In this document: piece by piece, positions 1 to 7,400 of the stretch
Layout of the letters: each line of letters opens with the position of its first letter
How positions within the stretch are numbered: the first letter of the stretch is position 1
NCBI GenBank assembly: GCA_002347475.1
Contig: DDXI01000050.1
Coordinates: 1-24,453, forward strand
DNA length: 24,453 bases
Source of the DNA: Peptococcaceae bacterium UBA2264
Lineage (GTDB): Bacteria > Bacillota > Desulfitobacteriia > Desulfitobacteriales > Desulfitobacteriaceae
Direction of reading: 5' to 3'
The notes under the pieces: model-generated
Told to the model about the DNA's origin: nothing
Database searches by the model: none
The model's input: only the letters and a program-made list of their open reading frames with translations
Program-made: the position numbers and the translations under genes

Positions 1-248
1 CTGTGCTTATCCACCACTTTACCCGCAATACCGGACAGGTCATATTGTTCCCCGCTCTCGACCATTGCTTTGGTCAGCTCAACAGTTTCCTCAGAATTCA
101 TACCCTGGAAATAAACAGCCATCGCCCAAGCGGACATCTGGTAGTCCGGAATACTGTCCTGAATATACCCTTGGATTATATACCTGATCTCCTCCCGGCT
201 TAAAGCCAGTCCTTCTTTCTTCTTTTCGATCAGATCCACCATGCGCAT
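1..248 (-). CDS. pdp: Pyrimidine-nucleoside phosphorylase, N-terminal part (cut by window edge)
   Basis: The minus strand reads an open frame from ATG at 248 to the window edge, giving the first 82 residues. The start MRMVDLIEKKKEG, then IPDYQMSAWAMAVYFQGM and DLSGIAGKVVDKH, match the all-alpha N-terminal domain of the pyrimidine/thymidine phosphorylase family; VDKHS sits just before the glycine-rich phosphate loop, which lies outside the window. The enzyme splits uridine, thymidine or deoxyuridine with phosphate into base and (deoxy)ribose-1-phosphate, the substrate of DeoB. An AGGAAAGG run abuts the ATG; a second ATG six bases downstream (242) is better spaced, but family members usually begin MRM. 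It starts divergently from deoD. Choice between the names pdp and deoA cannot be settled from this fragment. Confidence 0.88.
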   Translation of the reverse strand, partial: MRMVDLIEKKKEGLALSREEIRYIIQGYIQDSIPDYQMSAWAMAVYFQGMNSEETVELTKAMVESGEQYDLSGIAGKVVDKH

Positions 249-337
249 CCTTTCCTGCCTCCTGTCTGCTCTAAATCAGAGTAGAAATAACTTAACATTT
301 ATTTAATTTAAAATATGAAATAAAACCTCCGGAACAG

Positions 338-366
338 ATGACACAATGTCACATAAATGATACTAT
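338..366 (+). promoter_or_regulatory. Candidate sigma-A promoter of deoD with overlapping palindrome
   Basis: ATGACA (338-343) and TACTAT (361-366) are separated by 17 bases and lie a short distance before the deoD ribosome binding site (about 376-387). A small palindrome, TGACA-CAA-TGTCA (339-351), covers the -35 box, where a repressor could bind. Hexamer matches are 5/6 and 4/6, so this is a moderate prediction. Confidence 0.42.
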
Positions 367-392
367 TTGCATACAAAGGAAGGTGGTTTGAG

Positions 393-1094
393 TTGAGTCT
401 GCATATAGGTGCTGCCAAAGGAGCTATTGCCGAAACTATCCTCCTGCCGGGAGATCCTCTGAGAGCAAAATTTATAGCCGAAAATTTTTTGGAGGATGTC
501 ATTTGTTACAATAAAATCAGAGGAATGTATGGTTTTACCGGCTTATACAAGGGGCAGAAAATTTCAGTTCAGGGCACCGGCATGGGTATCCCTTCCATAT
601 CGATTTATGTCTATGAACTTATCAGGGATTATGAGGTCCGCAATCTGATCAGAATCGGGACCTGCGGCACGATTCAGAAAGATATCAGTCTGAGAGATAT
701 CATTCTGGCCCAGTGCGCCTCCACAGATTCCAATGTCAATAAGATCAGATTTAAAAATCTGGATTTTGCCCCGGGAGCGAGTTTTGAACTTCTGTATAAA
801 GCCTATAACCTGGCTCTCCAAGCGCAGATCCCGGTGAAAGTCGGCGGTGTTCTCAGTTCCGATACTTTCTATGAAGATGATCCCATAGCCTGGAAATTAT
901 GGGCCAGGTATGGAGTTCTGGCTATCGAAATGGAAACAGCGGCTTTATATACCTTAGCCTCCCAGCATAAGGTCAATGCTCTGGCAATTCTTACTGTCAG
1001 CGACAATTTGCTCAGTAAGGAATCGGCTTCTGCTGAAGACAGAGAAATAACGTTACTGGAAATGATAAATTTAGCCCTGACTACCGTATCCTAA
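393..1094 (+). CDS. deoD: Purine-nucleoside phosphorylase, DeoD type
   Basis: This enzyme cleaves purine (deoxy)nucleosides with phosphate to free base and (deoxy)ribose-1-phosphate. The 233-aa product is the normal length of the hexameric DeoD (E. coli-type) family. Visible family positions are His4, the LLPGDPLRAK loop with Gly20 and Arg24, the RIGTCGT phosphate-binding stretch, EMETAALY for ribose binding, and TVSDNLL carrying the catalytic Asp, with a later Arg in EDRE. The Ser of the usual RVGSCG motif is Thr here, a conservative change. I chose TTG at 393 because GGAAGGTGG lies six bases upstream and the protein then aligns from residue 1; an upstream ATG at 357 overlaps the promoter and lacks a binding site. 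It is the only plus-strand gene in the window and is convergent with deoB, 20 bases away. Confidence 0.93.
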   Translation: MSLHIGAAKGAIAETILLPGDPLRAKFIAENFLEDVICYNKIRGMYGFTGLYKGQKISVQGTGMGIPSISIYVYELIRDYEVRNLIRIGTCGTIQKDISLRDIILAQCASTDSNVNKIRFKNLDFAPGASFELLYKAYNLALQAQIPVKVGGVLSSDTFYEDDPIAWKLWARYGVLAIEMETAALYTLASQHKVNALAILTVSDNLLSKESASAEDREITLLEMINLALTTVS

Positions 1095-1114
1095 ATACTA
1101 TCAAGGTTTGAGGA

Positions 1115-2284
1115 CTAGCTGATAAGATTGTAGAAACTCCGCCCAAAGCGCAAGGGCTCCAACCGCAGGATCTCGGCCGCTGTCGCTCCCACATCGGCAA
1201 AAGATTGCCGGATTCCCAGGTTTTGCCCCCTTTTAAGACTTGGCCCGTAAACCAGCAAGGGTACATATTCCCGCGAATGATCTGTACTTGCAGTAGTCGG
1301 GTCACAGCCATGATCAGCTGTTATGATCAAAACATCTTCGGCACTCAAAGCCTGTAATATTTCCGGCAAACGCCGGTCAAAGTCCTCCAGGGCAGAGCAA
1401 TAGCCACGGATATCGTTACGGTGTCCATAAACCATATCAAAATCAACCAGGTTGGCCATAAGCAACCCCGGGCGTTTTTGGGCCAAATAGGCTAATATTT
1501 TGTCCACCCCTTCATTATTGCTTTTCGTCGGGGAAGATTCAGTAACTCCCTGGCCGGCGAAAATATCACTGATTTTCCCCACAGCCAAAACAGGCAGACC
1601 GCGTTTTTGCACATGATCCAAAAGTGTCTCATAAGGCGGAGGAACAGCAAAATCATGGCGGTTAGCCGTACGGTAGTAATTACCTTCGCTTCCCAGGAAA
1701 GGTCGGGCAATCACCCGGCCTACTTCCAATTCTCCGGTCAGCATTTCCCGGGCAAGCCGACACAGTCTCATCAGTTCCGGCAAGGGTATTATTTCTTCGT
1801 GGGCTGCTATCTGAAAAACAGAATCTGCTGAGGTATAGACAATGGGCTTGCCTGTCCTGACATGTTCCGGACCTAAACGCTGAATGATTTCGGTACCGGA
1901 AGCAACCTCATTACCTAAGACCTGGCGTTGGATGGCTTCCTCGTAACTTCGGATGAATTCCGCGGGAAAACCGTGGAGAAAGGTGGGAAAGGCTTTCTCC
2001 AAAACAACTCCGGCCAGTTCCCAGTGCCCGGTTGTTGTATCCTTGCCTGGGGAAAGCTCAGCCATTTTTCCATAATTTCCCTCTGGTTTCTGTTCCGCTG
2101 AAATACCTGCCAGAGGGGCAATATTACCCAGACCCAGTCTGGCAAGATTAGGCAGGTGTAAACTGCCCAAAGAACAGGTTATGTTTCCCAGCGTATTGCT
2201 GCCGCAATCCCCGTAAGAGGCGGCATCGGGCAATTCCCCAATTCCAACACTGTCCAGGACAATTATGACTACTCTGGAAATCAT
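1115..2284 (-). CDS. deoB: Phosphopentomutase
   Basis: DeoB interconverts (deoxy)ribose-1-phosphate and the 5-phosphate, linking nucleoside breakdown to the pentose phosphate pathway. The 389-aa protein belongs to the alkaline-phosphatase-like metalloenzyme superfamily. It shows the first metal-binding Asp in VLDSVGIGELPDA (Asp11), the KDTTTGHWE segment (81-89) that carries the phosphothreonine, and the C-terminal DHGCDPTTASTDHSREY metal cluster. Length fits the family. ATG 2284 is preferred over the in-frame TTG at 2287; GGGAG lies nine bases before it, inside the end of xerD. The gap from xerD is only a few bases, so the two are co-transcribed. It ends 20 bases from the end of convergent deoD, with no hairpin terminator between them. 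Confidence 0.95.
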   Translation of the reverse strand: MISRVVIIVLDSVGIGELPDAASYGDCGSNTLGNITCSLGSLHLPNLARLGLGNIAPLAGISAEQKPEGNYGKMAELSPGKDTTTGHWELAGVVLEKAFPTFLHGFPAEFIRSYEEAIQRQVLGNEVASGTEIIQRLGPEHVRTGKPIVYTSADSVFQIAAHEEIIPLPELMRLCRLAREMLTGELEVGRVIARPFLGSEGNYYRTANRHDFAVPPPYETLLDHVQKRGLPVLAVGKISDIFAGQGVTESSPTKSNNEGVDKILAYLAQKRPGLLMANLVDFDMVYGHRNDIRGYCSALEDFDRRLPEILQALSAEDVLIITADHGCDPTTASTDHSREYVPLLVYGPSLKRGQNLGIRQSFADVGATAAEILRLEPLRFGRSFYNLIS

Positions 2285-2290
2285 CAACTA

Positions 2291-3196
2291 TCACTCCCGA
2301 TGGGCACGAGGATGTGCCTTATTGAATACGTCTAAAATTCTTTTTCTGGTCAAATGGGTATAAATTTGCGTAGTGGAAATATCCGCATGACCCAGCATTT
2401 CCTGGACTGAACGCAGGTCAGCTCCATGATCCAGCAGATGAGTGGCAAAAGAATGCCTTAAGATGTGAGGAAAAACATTCTGCTCTATACCATGCTGGCT
2501 GGCCCAGAGTTTCAGAATTTGCCAAAAACCCTGTCTGGTCATTGGCCGGCCCCGAGCATTTAAGAATAGTATTTTCGATTTATCTGTTCCAGCCAGCCGC
2601 TGGCGGGCCCCCTGAAGATAGCCCTCCACAGCCCGGATAGCCGGCTCTCCCAAGGGAACAAGACGTTCTTTGTTTCCTTTGCCCTTGCAGCGAATATAAC
2701 CGGCCGTCAGCGAGATATCGGTTAAACGCAGGCTCAGCAGTTCAGAAACCCTTAGGCCGCTGCTGTATAAAACCTCGATCATGGCCCGGTTGCGTATTTC
2801 CAGGTCTGTCTGTGCCTCTGCATTGTTCAGAAGTTTATCAACAGTCAGTTCCGACAAGACTTTGGGCAGGACTTGCCCCAGACGGGGGTGGGTCAGGTAT
2901 CCTGTAGGATCGTCATTTCTATACCCCTCAGTTACCAAAAAATCAAACAAACCCTTGACGGAGGCCACATAGCGGGCAATACTCCGGGCTGCTTTAGCCT
3001 GCTCCTTTAATTTTAAAATAAATAAAAAAAGGTCATTGGCCTCACAATTCAGGTAATCCTTCTCCCGTTCAGCAAGAAAAAGACCAAGAAAGTGCAGATC
3101 CCGTTTGTAAGCCTGACAGGTATTCCCGGATAAGCCCCGTTCCACCCGAAGATATGTCAGGTAGCTGTTTAAGTTAAATTTTTTGGCGCTTTCCAT
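2291..3196 (-). CDS. xerD: Tyrosine recombinase XerD
   Basis: With XerC-type partners, XerD resolves chromosome dimers at dif sites. The 301-aa product has the N-terminal SAM-like DNA-binding domain (about 1-90, with RVERGLSGNT) and a C-terminal catalytic domain with the complete set: Arg149 (SSGLR), Lys173 (KGKGNKER), His244 and Arg247 (HILRH), His270 (EMLGH) and the nucleophile Tyr279 (TQIYTHL). ATG 3196 follows GGGGGGA closely and gives a typical length; an upstream in-frame ATG at 3223 would add nine residues. It lies just after ald and just before deoB, matching the xerD-deoB pairing common in Firmicutes. XerC and XerD are hard to tell apart by eye, but this neighbourhood favours XerD. 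Confidence 0.93.
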   Translation of the reverse strand: MESAKKFNLNSYLTYLRVERGLSGNTCQAYKRDLHFLGLFLAEREKDYLNCEANDLFLFILKLKEQAKAARSIARYVASVKGLFDFLVTEGYRNDDPTGYLTHPRLGQVLPKVLSELTVDKLLNNAEAQTDLEIRNRAMIEVLYSSGLRVSELLSLRLTDISLTAGYIRCKGKGNKERLVPLGEPAIRAVEGYLQGARQRLAGTDKSKILFLNARGRPMTRQGFWQILKLWASQHGIEQNVFPHILRHSFATHLLDHGADLRSVQEMLGHADISTTQIYTHLTRKRILDVFNKAHPRAHRE

Positions 3197-3229
3197 AGAA
3201 TCCCCCCGGAGTCCATAATTCATATTTAT

Positions 3230-4345
3230 TTATCCCAGTATCTCAGCCAGTGGGGTACAAGTGAGATTTAAAGACTGAGCCACCGCCCGGCAAGTTAAAT
3301 TCCCCCTGATAACATTGAGACCCTTACCCAGGGCAGGGTTCTCCTGCATCGCTTGGATATAACCTTTGTTGGCCAGTTCCAAGGCGTATCCCAAGGTCAC
3401 ATTGGTCAGGGCGTAAGTGGAGGTCCGAGCCACGGCACCAGGCATATTGGCGACACTGTAATGAATGACTCCGTATTTCACATATGTTGGTGCGCTGTGG
3501 GTCGTTACCCGATCGATAGTGTCAATAATTCCACCCTGATCAATGGAAACATCGACAATGACGCTCCCGGAAGCCATGCTTTTAACCATTTCCTCTGTAA
3601 CCAGGCGTGGTGCCCGGGCTCCGGGAATCAGAACAGCTCCGATCAATAAATCAGTCCGGGCCACACTGGAGGCGATATTATGGCTATTTGCCTTTAAAGT
3701 TTTGACCTGACAGCCGAAAAGATTATCAAGTTCCTGCAGCCGCCGCCCGCTTTTTTCAATAATTGTAACATCCGCCCCCATACCCCGGGCTATCCTGGCC
3801 GCATTTGTGCCCACAATACCCCCGCCAATAATGGTGACTTGAGCCGGCAATACACCCGGCACTCCACCCAGAAGAATTCCTTTGCCGCCAAACGTTTTCT
3901 CTAACAGATGAGCTCCAATTTGTCCAGCCATCCGGCCGGCTACCACGCTCATCGGTGTGAGTAAGGGTAAAGAACCGTCATCCAGCTGAATTGTCTCATA
4001 AGCGATTGCCACGACCTTCTTAGCCAGTAAAACTTTTGTTAATTCCAGTTCCCGGGCCAAATGCAAATAAGTGAAAAGGATCTGGCCCTCTTTTAAAAAA
4101 TCATATTCTGCAGGCAGAGGCTCTTTTACTTTAACGATCATATCTGCTGCCCAAACCCCTGCAGTTGTTTCTGTAATCCGGGCGCCAGCATCCATATACT
4201 CTCTGTCCGGAATCCCGCTAGCCACTCCGGCGGCCTTTTCAATAATGACCTGGTGTCCCGCCTGAACAAAATCCTGCACTCCAGCGGCAGTGATAGCCAC
4301 GCGATTTTCATCAGCTTTTATTTCTTTCGGCACTCCGATAAGCAT
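3230..4345 (-). CDS. ald: Alanine dehydrogenase
   Basis: Ald reversibly oxidises L-alanine with NAD+ to pyruvate and ammonia; in Bacillus it supports growth on alanine and sporulation. The 371-aa product starts MLIGVPKEIK and shows Arg15 (ENRV), Lys74 (VKVKEP) and His95 (TYLHLA) for pyruvate binding and catalysis, the Rossmann loop in TIIGGGIVGTNAA, and the acidic VDVSIDQGG stretch. ATG 4345 is preferred: GGAGG lies ten bases upstream and the protein aligns from residue 1. A start at 4372 would add nine extra residues. It sits between endoQ and xerD, where Bacillus carries spoIIM and fur, so its place in this cluster is worth noting. Confidence 0.95.
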   Translation of the reverse strand: MLIGVPKEIKADENRVAITAAGVQDFVQAGHQVIIEKAAGVASGIPDREYMDAGARITETTAGVWAADMIVKVKEPLPAEYDFLKEGQILFTYLHLARELELTKVLLAKKVVAIAYETIQLDDGSLPLLTPMSVVAGRMAGQIGAHLLEKTFGGKGILLGGVPGVLPAQVTIIGGGIVGTNAARIARGMGADVTIIEKSGRRLQELDNLFGCQVKTLKANSHNIASSVARTDLLIGAVLIPGARAPRLVTEEMVKSMASGSVIVDVSIDQGGIIDTIDRVTTHSAPTYVKYGVIHYSVANMPGAVARTSTYALTNVTLGYALELANKGYIQAMQENPALGKGLNVIRGNLTCRAVAQSLNLTCTPLAEILG

Positions 4346-4421
4346 AATGCTGTCAGCCTCCGTTTGTTCCATTATTTCTAACGTCCTGTTTTTATCTGCT
4401 GTCCTTTATTAACATCTGAAT

Positions 4422-5567
4422 TTATTTTTTGATACGCCCGTAAATTCCGCCCCCGCCTGCTGCAAAGTCCAGTTCATTGTGGCGGGCTTTATTAATCCAG
4501 TGAGCAATCTTCTCGCCGGCAACCGCCAACAGCTGATCAATGGGAACTTCATGCAGGATAGTCATCTCCGTCCCGTACACAGTCAGAAGTTTAGAATACA
4601 TTTTCGGGCCGACTCCGGGCAGCTGCCAAAGCGGAACCTGGTAAATATATGGAGAATCAGACTTTTCCACCGGTCTGTCGGCTATGCTCAGCAGCCGATC
4701 CAGGACTCCTGTAACCACACGCTTGCTGCCACAATAGGGACAAGTAAGCTGAGGGGGATTTTCCTGCACTATCCGCTGGCAAAACGGACAGAAAGTGCGG
4801 TAGTATTTTCCCGCCTGCGGCGGAAAACCGCAGTTGGCAATAATTCGGCCGGCTTGACGGTCCAAAAGGTTTTTCAGACCTTGAAAGGAGTTGTCACTGA
4901 GTTGCAGCACATTATACTCGCGGGCAATCCTGGAAAGTGAATGGGCATCAGAATTACTGAATAACAAAACTTCGTCCAATTCACTGATACCTCGAGCCAT
5001 CGCCCGGTCGGCGCTCAGACCCATTTCCAGAGCCTGAGGCAGTACAGGCATAACTTCCGCTAAACGGCGGCAGCAGTTGCCATAGATCCCCTTATGCGGT
5101 GTAAAAGCATGGGCAGGCAGCCAAACTCCCTCATTGTGCTCCACTGCCGCCAGCCAGTCCTCCAGGGGCAGATAAGCCTTTTGCGAACTGAGCTGTAAAT
5201 TCTTAACAAATGGTTTAAGATAATCCACATAGGCTTCCAGCTGAGCAAGGGCAGGAAAATAAGCCAGGAAGTGAGCAGTCCCTTCCCCAACTTTTAATTC
5301 GATTTCTGTTCCGGGAATGATGACCAGAGATTGAGCTGCATAGCCACCGCCGGACAGGGAAACCAGCTCTCCCTGGTCAATTAACATTAATAAATCCCGC
5401 CTCACCCCAGTAGCCTGAGCGTCAATGATACCAACAAGGGACAGGCCTTTAATATCCCGGGCTTCCTCGATCGCATTCGGCAGAGTAAGGCTTTTCGAGG
5501 CAGTTATTTTAACAGCTCTGCCATCCAGACTTTGGCCTATATGAATATGCAGATCGGCATAAATCAC
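4422..5567 (-). CDS. Endonuclease Q-like PHP-domain nuclease (YqxK family)
   Basis: The 381-aa protein has the EndoQ domain order. A PHP metal-dependent hydrolase domain comes first (ADLHIHIG near residues 4-11, PAHAFTPHKGIYG at 151-163, NSDAHS at 205-210). A zinc finger of two CxxC pairs follows (Cys260/263 and Cys276/279), then a helix-hairpin-helix (LPGVGPKMYSKLL, about 316-328) and a glycine-rich tail ending in GGGGIYGRI. EndoQ cuts DNA 5' of deaminated bases (uracil, hypoxanthine, xanthine) and abasic sites. The start is GTG at 5567, with AAGGTG seven bases upstream; its GTGA overlaps the nudF stop by four bases, implying translational coupling. Substrate range in this organism is inferred from the family. 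Confidence 0.87.
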   Translation of the reverse strand: MIYADLHIHIGQSLDGRAVKITASKSLTLPNAIEEARDIKGLSLVGIIDAQATGVRRDLLMLIDQGELVSLSGGGYAAQSLVIIPGTEIELKVGEGTAHFLAYFPALAQLEAYVDYLKPFVKNLQLSSQKAYLPLEDWLAAVEHNEGVWLPAHAFTPHKGIYGNCCRRLAEVMPVLPQALEMGLSADRAMARGISELDEVLLFSNSDAHSLSRIAREYNVLQLSDNSFQGLKNLLDRQAGRIIANCGFPPQAGKYYRTFCPFCQRIVQENPPQLTCPYCGSKRVVTGVLDRLLSIADRPVEKSDSPYIYQVPLWQLPGVGPKMYSKLLTVYGTEMTILHEVPIDQLLAVAGEKIAHWINKARHNELDFAAGGGGIYGRIKK

Positions 5568-6100
5568 TCTGATTCACCTTGGACCAATAAGATCCCGAGA
5601 GCAGTCTTGGCATCCTGAATCTGGCCTTTTTTAGCCATCTGCAGGGCTTTCTGCCAGGGAATAATCTCTACTTCCAAAAATTCATCTTCATCAGGGTTAA
5701 GAGGATCCCAAACCAGATTGACGGCCTTGAATAAATGAATGACTTCATCGGAAAATCCCGGAGTAGAACAATAAACCCCCAGAGGAGTCAAATCCCCGCG
5801 ATATCCGGTCTCCTCCCGCAATTCACGCTGGGCACACTCCAGGGGCGCTTCCCCGCCATCAAGTTTGCCGGCAGGGATCTCCAAGAGATCCCTGCCCAGA
5901 GCGTAGCGATATTGCCGGACCAGAAGCAGACCTTCATTCTGGAGGGCCACCACTGCCACGGCTCCGGGATGCCTGACCAATTCGCGTGTGGATGTCGAGC
6001 CATTGGGCAGGGAGACGGTATCCTTTTGCACCCTGAGAATCTGCCCTTCGAATATTACATCCTGACTAAGACATTTTTCCTCCAAATTTTTTTTGCCCAT
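5564..6100 (-). CDS. nudF: Nudix hydrolase, ADP-ribose pyrophosphatase type
   Basis: The protein is 178 aa. A complete Nudix box runs from Gly78 to Tyr100: Gly78, Glu84, then Arg92-Glu93, Glu96-Glu97 and Gly99 at the canonical spacing. RELVRHPGAVAVVAL and LLVRQYRYALGRDLLEIPAG before the box are typical of ADP-ribose pyrophosphatases (NudF/YqkG) rather than MutT. It would hydrolyse ADP-ribose to AMP and ribose-5-phosphate. AGGAGG lies four bases before ATG 6100. It is the first gene of the unit nudF-endoQ-ald-xerD-deoB and overlaps endoQ by four bases. The nudF-endoQ-xerD-deoB neighbourhood resembles that of Bacillus. Confidence 0.92.
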   Translation of the reverse strand: MGKKNLEEKCLSQDVIFEGQILRVQKDTVSLPNGSTSTRELVRHPGAVAVVALQNEGLLLVRQYRYALGRDLLEIPAGKLDGGEAPLECAQRELREETGYRGDLTPLGVYCSTPGFSDEVIHLFKAVNLVWDPLNPDEDEFLEVEIIPWQKALQMAKKGQIQDAKTALGILLVQGESE

Positions 6101-6366
6101 AAGCCCTCCTGCATATAATTGAACGATTTTATCTTATGACCGTTCCTAACTAAACGTTTCTGACTAAAGGAATCATCCCGGACATAACCTGTTATACAAT
6201 TTCAGATTATGTCCCCGAAAACATCTTCACAGAAAAAACGGCAGAAGACACCGCTGATTGAACAAACCTTGCGGATCTTATTATTAATTTCTGCTCACCG
6301 GCTGCAAAATCCTGCAAATAAGAACGGACGGCTGCAATTATACTATGGACTATCTCAGCAAGGCCT
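6101..6366. other. Non-coding gap between nudF and the spo0A terminator
   Basis: I see no credible gene here. A 62-codon plus-strand frame from 6209 has no ribosome binding site, uses a low-complexity basic composition and runs into the terminator stem. The stretch holds one long inverted repeat (6180-6214, listed separately) and must contain the nudF promoter. The best minus-strand guess is TAAAAT about 20 bases before the nudF binding site with a poor -35, too weak to call. Confidence 0.5.
6180..6214. repeat. Inverted repeat upstream of nudF
   Basis: Arms GGACATAA (6180-6187) and TTATGTCC (6207-6214) are perfect complements; after one mismatched pair the stem can continue with CTG/CAG (6189-6191 and 6203-6205). 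The central loop is AT-rich. There is no T-run on either side, so it is not an ordinary terminator. It could be a protein-binding operator or a leader hairpin for the nudF unit. Confidence 0.6.
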
Positions 6367-6405
6367 AAAACAAAAACACCTCCATTTTTATCAATAGAGG
6401 TGTTT
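6367..6405 (-). terminator. Rho-independent terminator downstream of spo0A
   Basis: On the minus strand AAACACCTC (6405-6397) pairs with GAGGTGTTT (6382-6374) across a 14-base loop, followed by a T-rich tail, TTTTTGTTTT (6376-6367). It lies about 120 bases after the spo0A stop and ends the recN-spo0A transcript. Confidence 0.75.
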
Positions 6406-6527
6406 GTAAACCAAATAATTTGTTGTAACAGACCTAACCAGCTTATTAATATATTTTACCAATATTACACTGAAAAAGATTTGTTGGTGTTTGAGTCTGA
6501 AAATTCCTTGCTTAAAGCGGGTTCTTC

Positions 6528-7325
6528 TTAAGACAACATCCTCAATTTATCGGCAACCATTGCTATGAATTCCGAATTCGTCGGTTTGCCGCGCTCAAGA
6601 TTGATAGTATAGCCGAAAAACTTGTTCATAAATTCAATATTTCCGCGGTCCCAAGCTAATTCTATAGCATGTCGGATAGCCCGTTCGACCCGGCTGGGTG
6701 TTGTATGATATTTTAAGGCAATCATGGGATATAGCTCTTTTGTCACTGCTCCTAAAAGGGAAACCTCCTTGACCACATTGACAATGGAATCCCGCAGATA
6801 CTGGTATCCTTTCACATGGGCAGGAACCCCCATCTGATGAATCATACGGGTAACCTCTGCTTCCAGGGATTTTGCCGGCGCAGCAGGCTGTATATAACCA
6901 GAAATACCCGCAGGACTGATCCCGGCTGAGGCATAACCGCCCGCAAAGCCATTTTCCACAGATAACTGACGAATACGGTTCCCCAGGGTATTAAGGTCAA
7001 AAGGTTTCAAAATGTAGTAATCGGCACCCAAATTAACAGCCCGCTGAGTCATAGCCTCCTGTCCGAATGCAGATAAGATAACTACTCGCGGCTTGTTTAT
7101 TTCGTGCTGCAGTTTTTCCAAAACTCCTAATCCATCAAGATGGGGCATAATGATATCGAGTACTACTACATCGGGTGTTTCCCGAAAAATCATTTCTAAA
7201 GCTTCGTTGCCATGATATGCTACACCAACGATTTCCATATCATCCTGGCTCTGAAAATATTCTTTCAAAACCTCAACAAACTCACGATTATCATCAGCTA
7301 ACAAAACCCTGATACGTTTCTGCAT
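6528..7325 (-). CDS. spo0A: Sporulation master regulator Spo0A
   Basis: Spo0A is the phosphorelay response regulator that switches on endospore formation. The 265-aa product is close to the Bacillus length (267). The receiver domain (about 5-125) has the acidic pair Asp11/Asp12, the phospho-acceptor Asp57 in VVVLDIIMP, and the conserved Lys in YYILKPFDL. The C-terminal effector domain (about 150-265) carries the recognition helix in TPSRVERAIRHAIELAW. ATG 7325 is the only usable start; GGGGAGG lies about 12 bases upstream, a slightly long spacing. It follows recN directly, without the spoIVB gene usually found between them. A sigma-H-like promoter and a 0A box precede it, suggesting autoregulation as in Bacillus. 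Confidence 0.97.
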   Translation of the reverse strand: MQKRIRVLLADDNREFVEVLKEYFQSQDDMEIVGVAYHGNEALEMIFRETPDVVVLDIIMPHLDGLGVLEKLQHEINKPRVVILSAFGQEAMTQRAVNLGADYYILKPFDLNTLGNRIRQLSVENGFAGGYASAGISPAGISGYIQPAAPAKSLEAEVTRMIHQMGVPAHVKGYQYLRDSIVNVVKEVSLLGAVTKELYPMIALKYHTTPSRVERAIRHAIELAWDRGNIEFMNKFFGYTINLERGKPTNSEFIAMVADKLRMLS

Positions 7326-7364
7326 TTTAGATCCATTCCTCCCCGCTTCTTAACAAATTTATTT

Positions 7365-7390
7365 ATTCGACAATTAAGTCGTTATTTCCT
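7365..7390 (-). promoter_or_regulatory. Sigma-H-like promoter of spo0A overlapped by a 0A box
   Basis: On the minus strand AGGAAAT (7390-7384) is followed after exactly 14 bases by CGAAT (7369-7365). This fits the Bacillus sigma-H consensus AGGAxxT-N14-HGAAT, except that the base just before AGGA is C rather than A/T. A perfect 0A box TGTCGAA occupies 7372-7366 and overlaps the -10 element, so Spo0A~P binding could act directly on this promoter. Both elements lie in the 75-base recN-spo0A gap. Confidence 0.65.
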
Positions 7391-7400
7391 GTAATTCGAG

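Noticed and set aside
3353..3649. 98-codon plus-strand ORF opposite ald, and similar long antisense frames opposite xseA, folD and recN
   Set aside because: These are shadows of well-supported minus-strand genes and lack ribosome binding sites and recognisable domains.
6209..6397. 62-codon plus-strand ORF in the nudF-spo0A gap
   Set aside because: No ribosome binding site, basic low-complexity product, and it runs through a terminator stem of the opposite strand.
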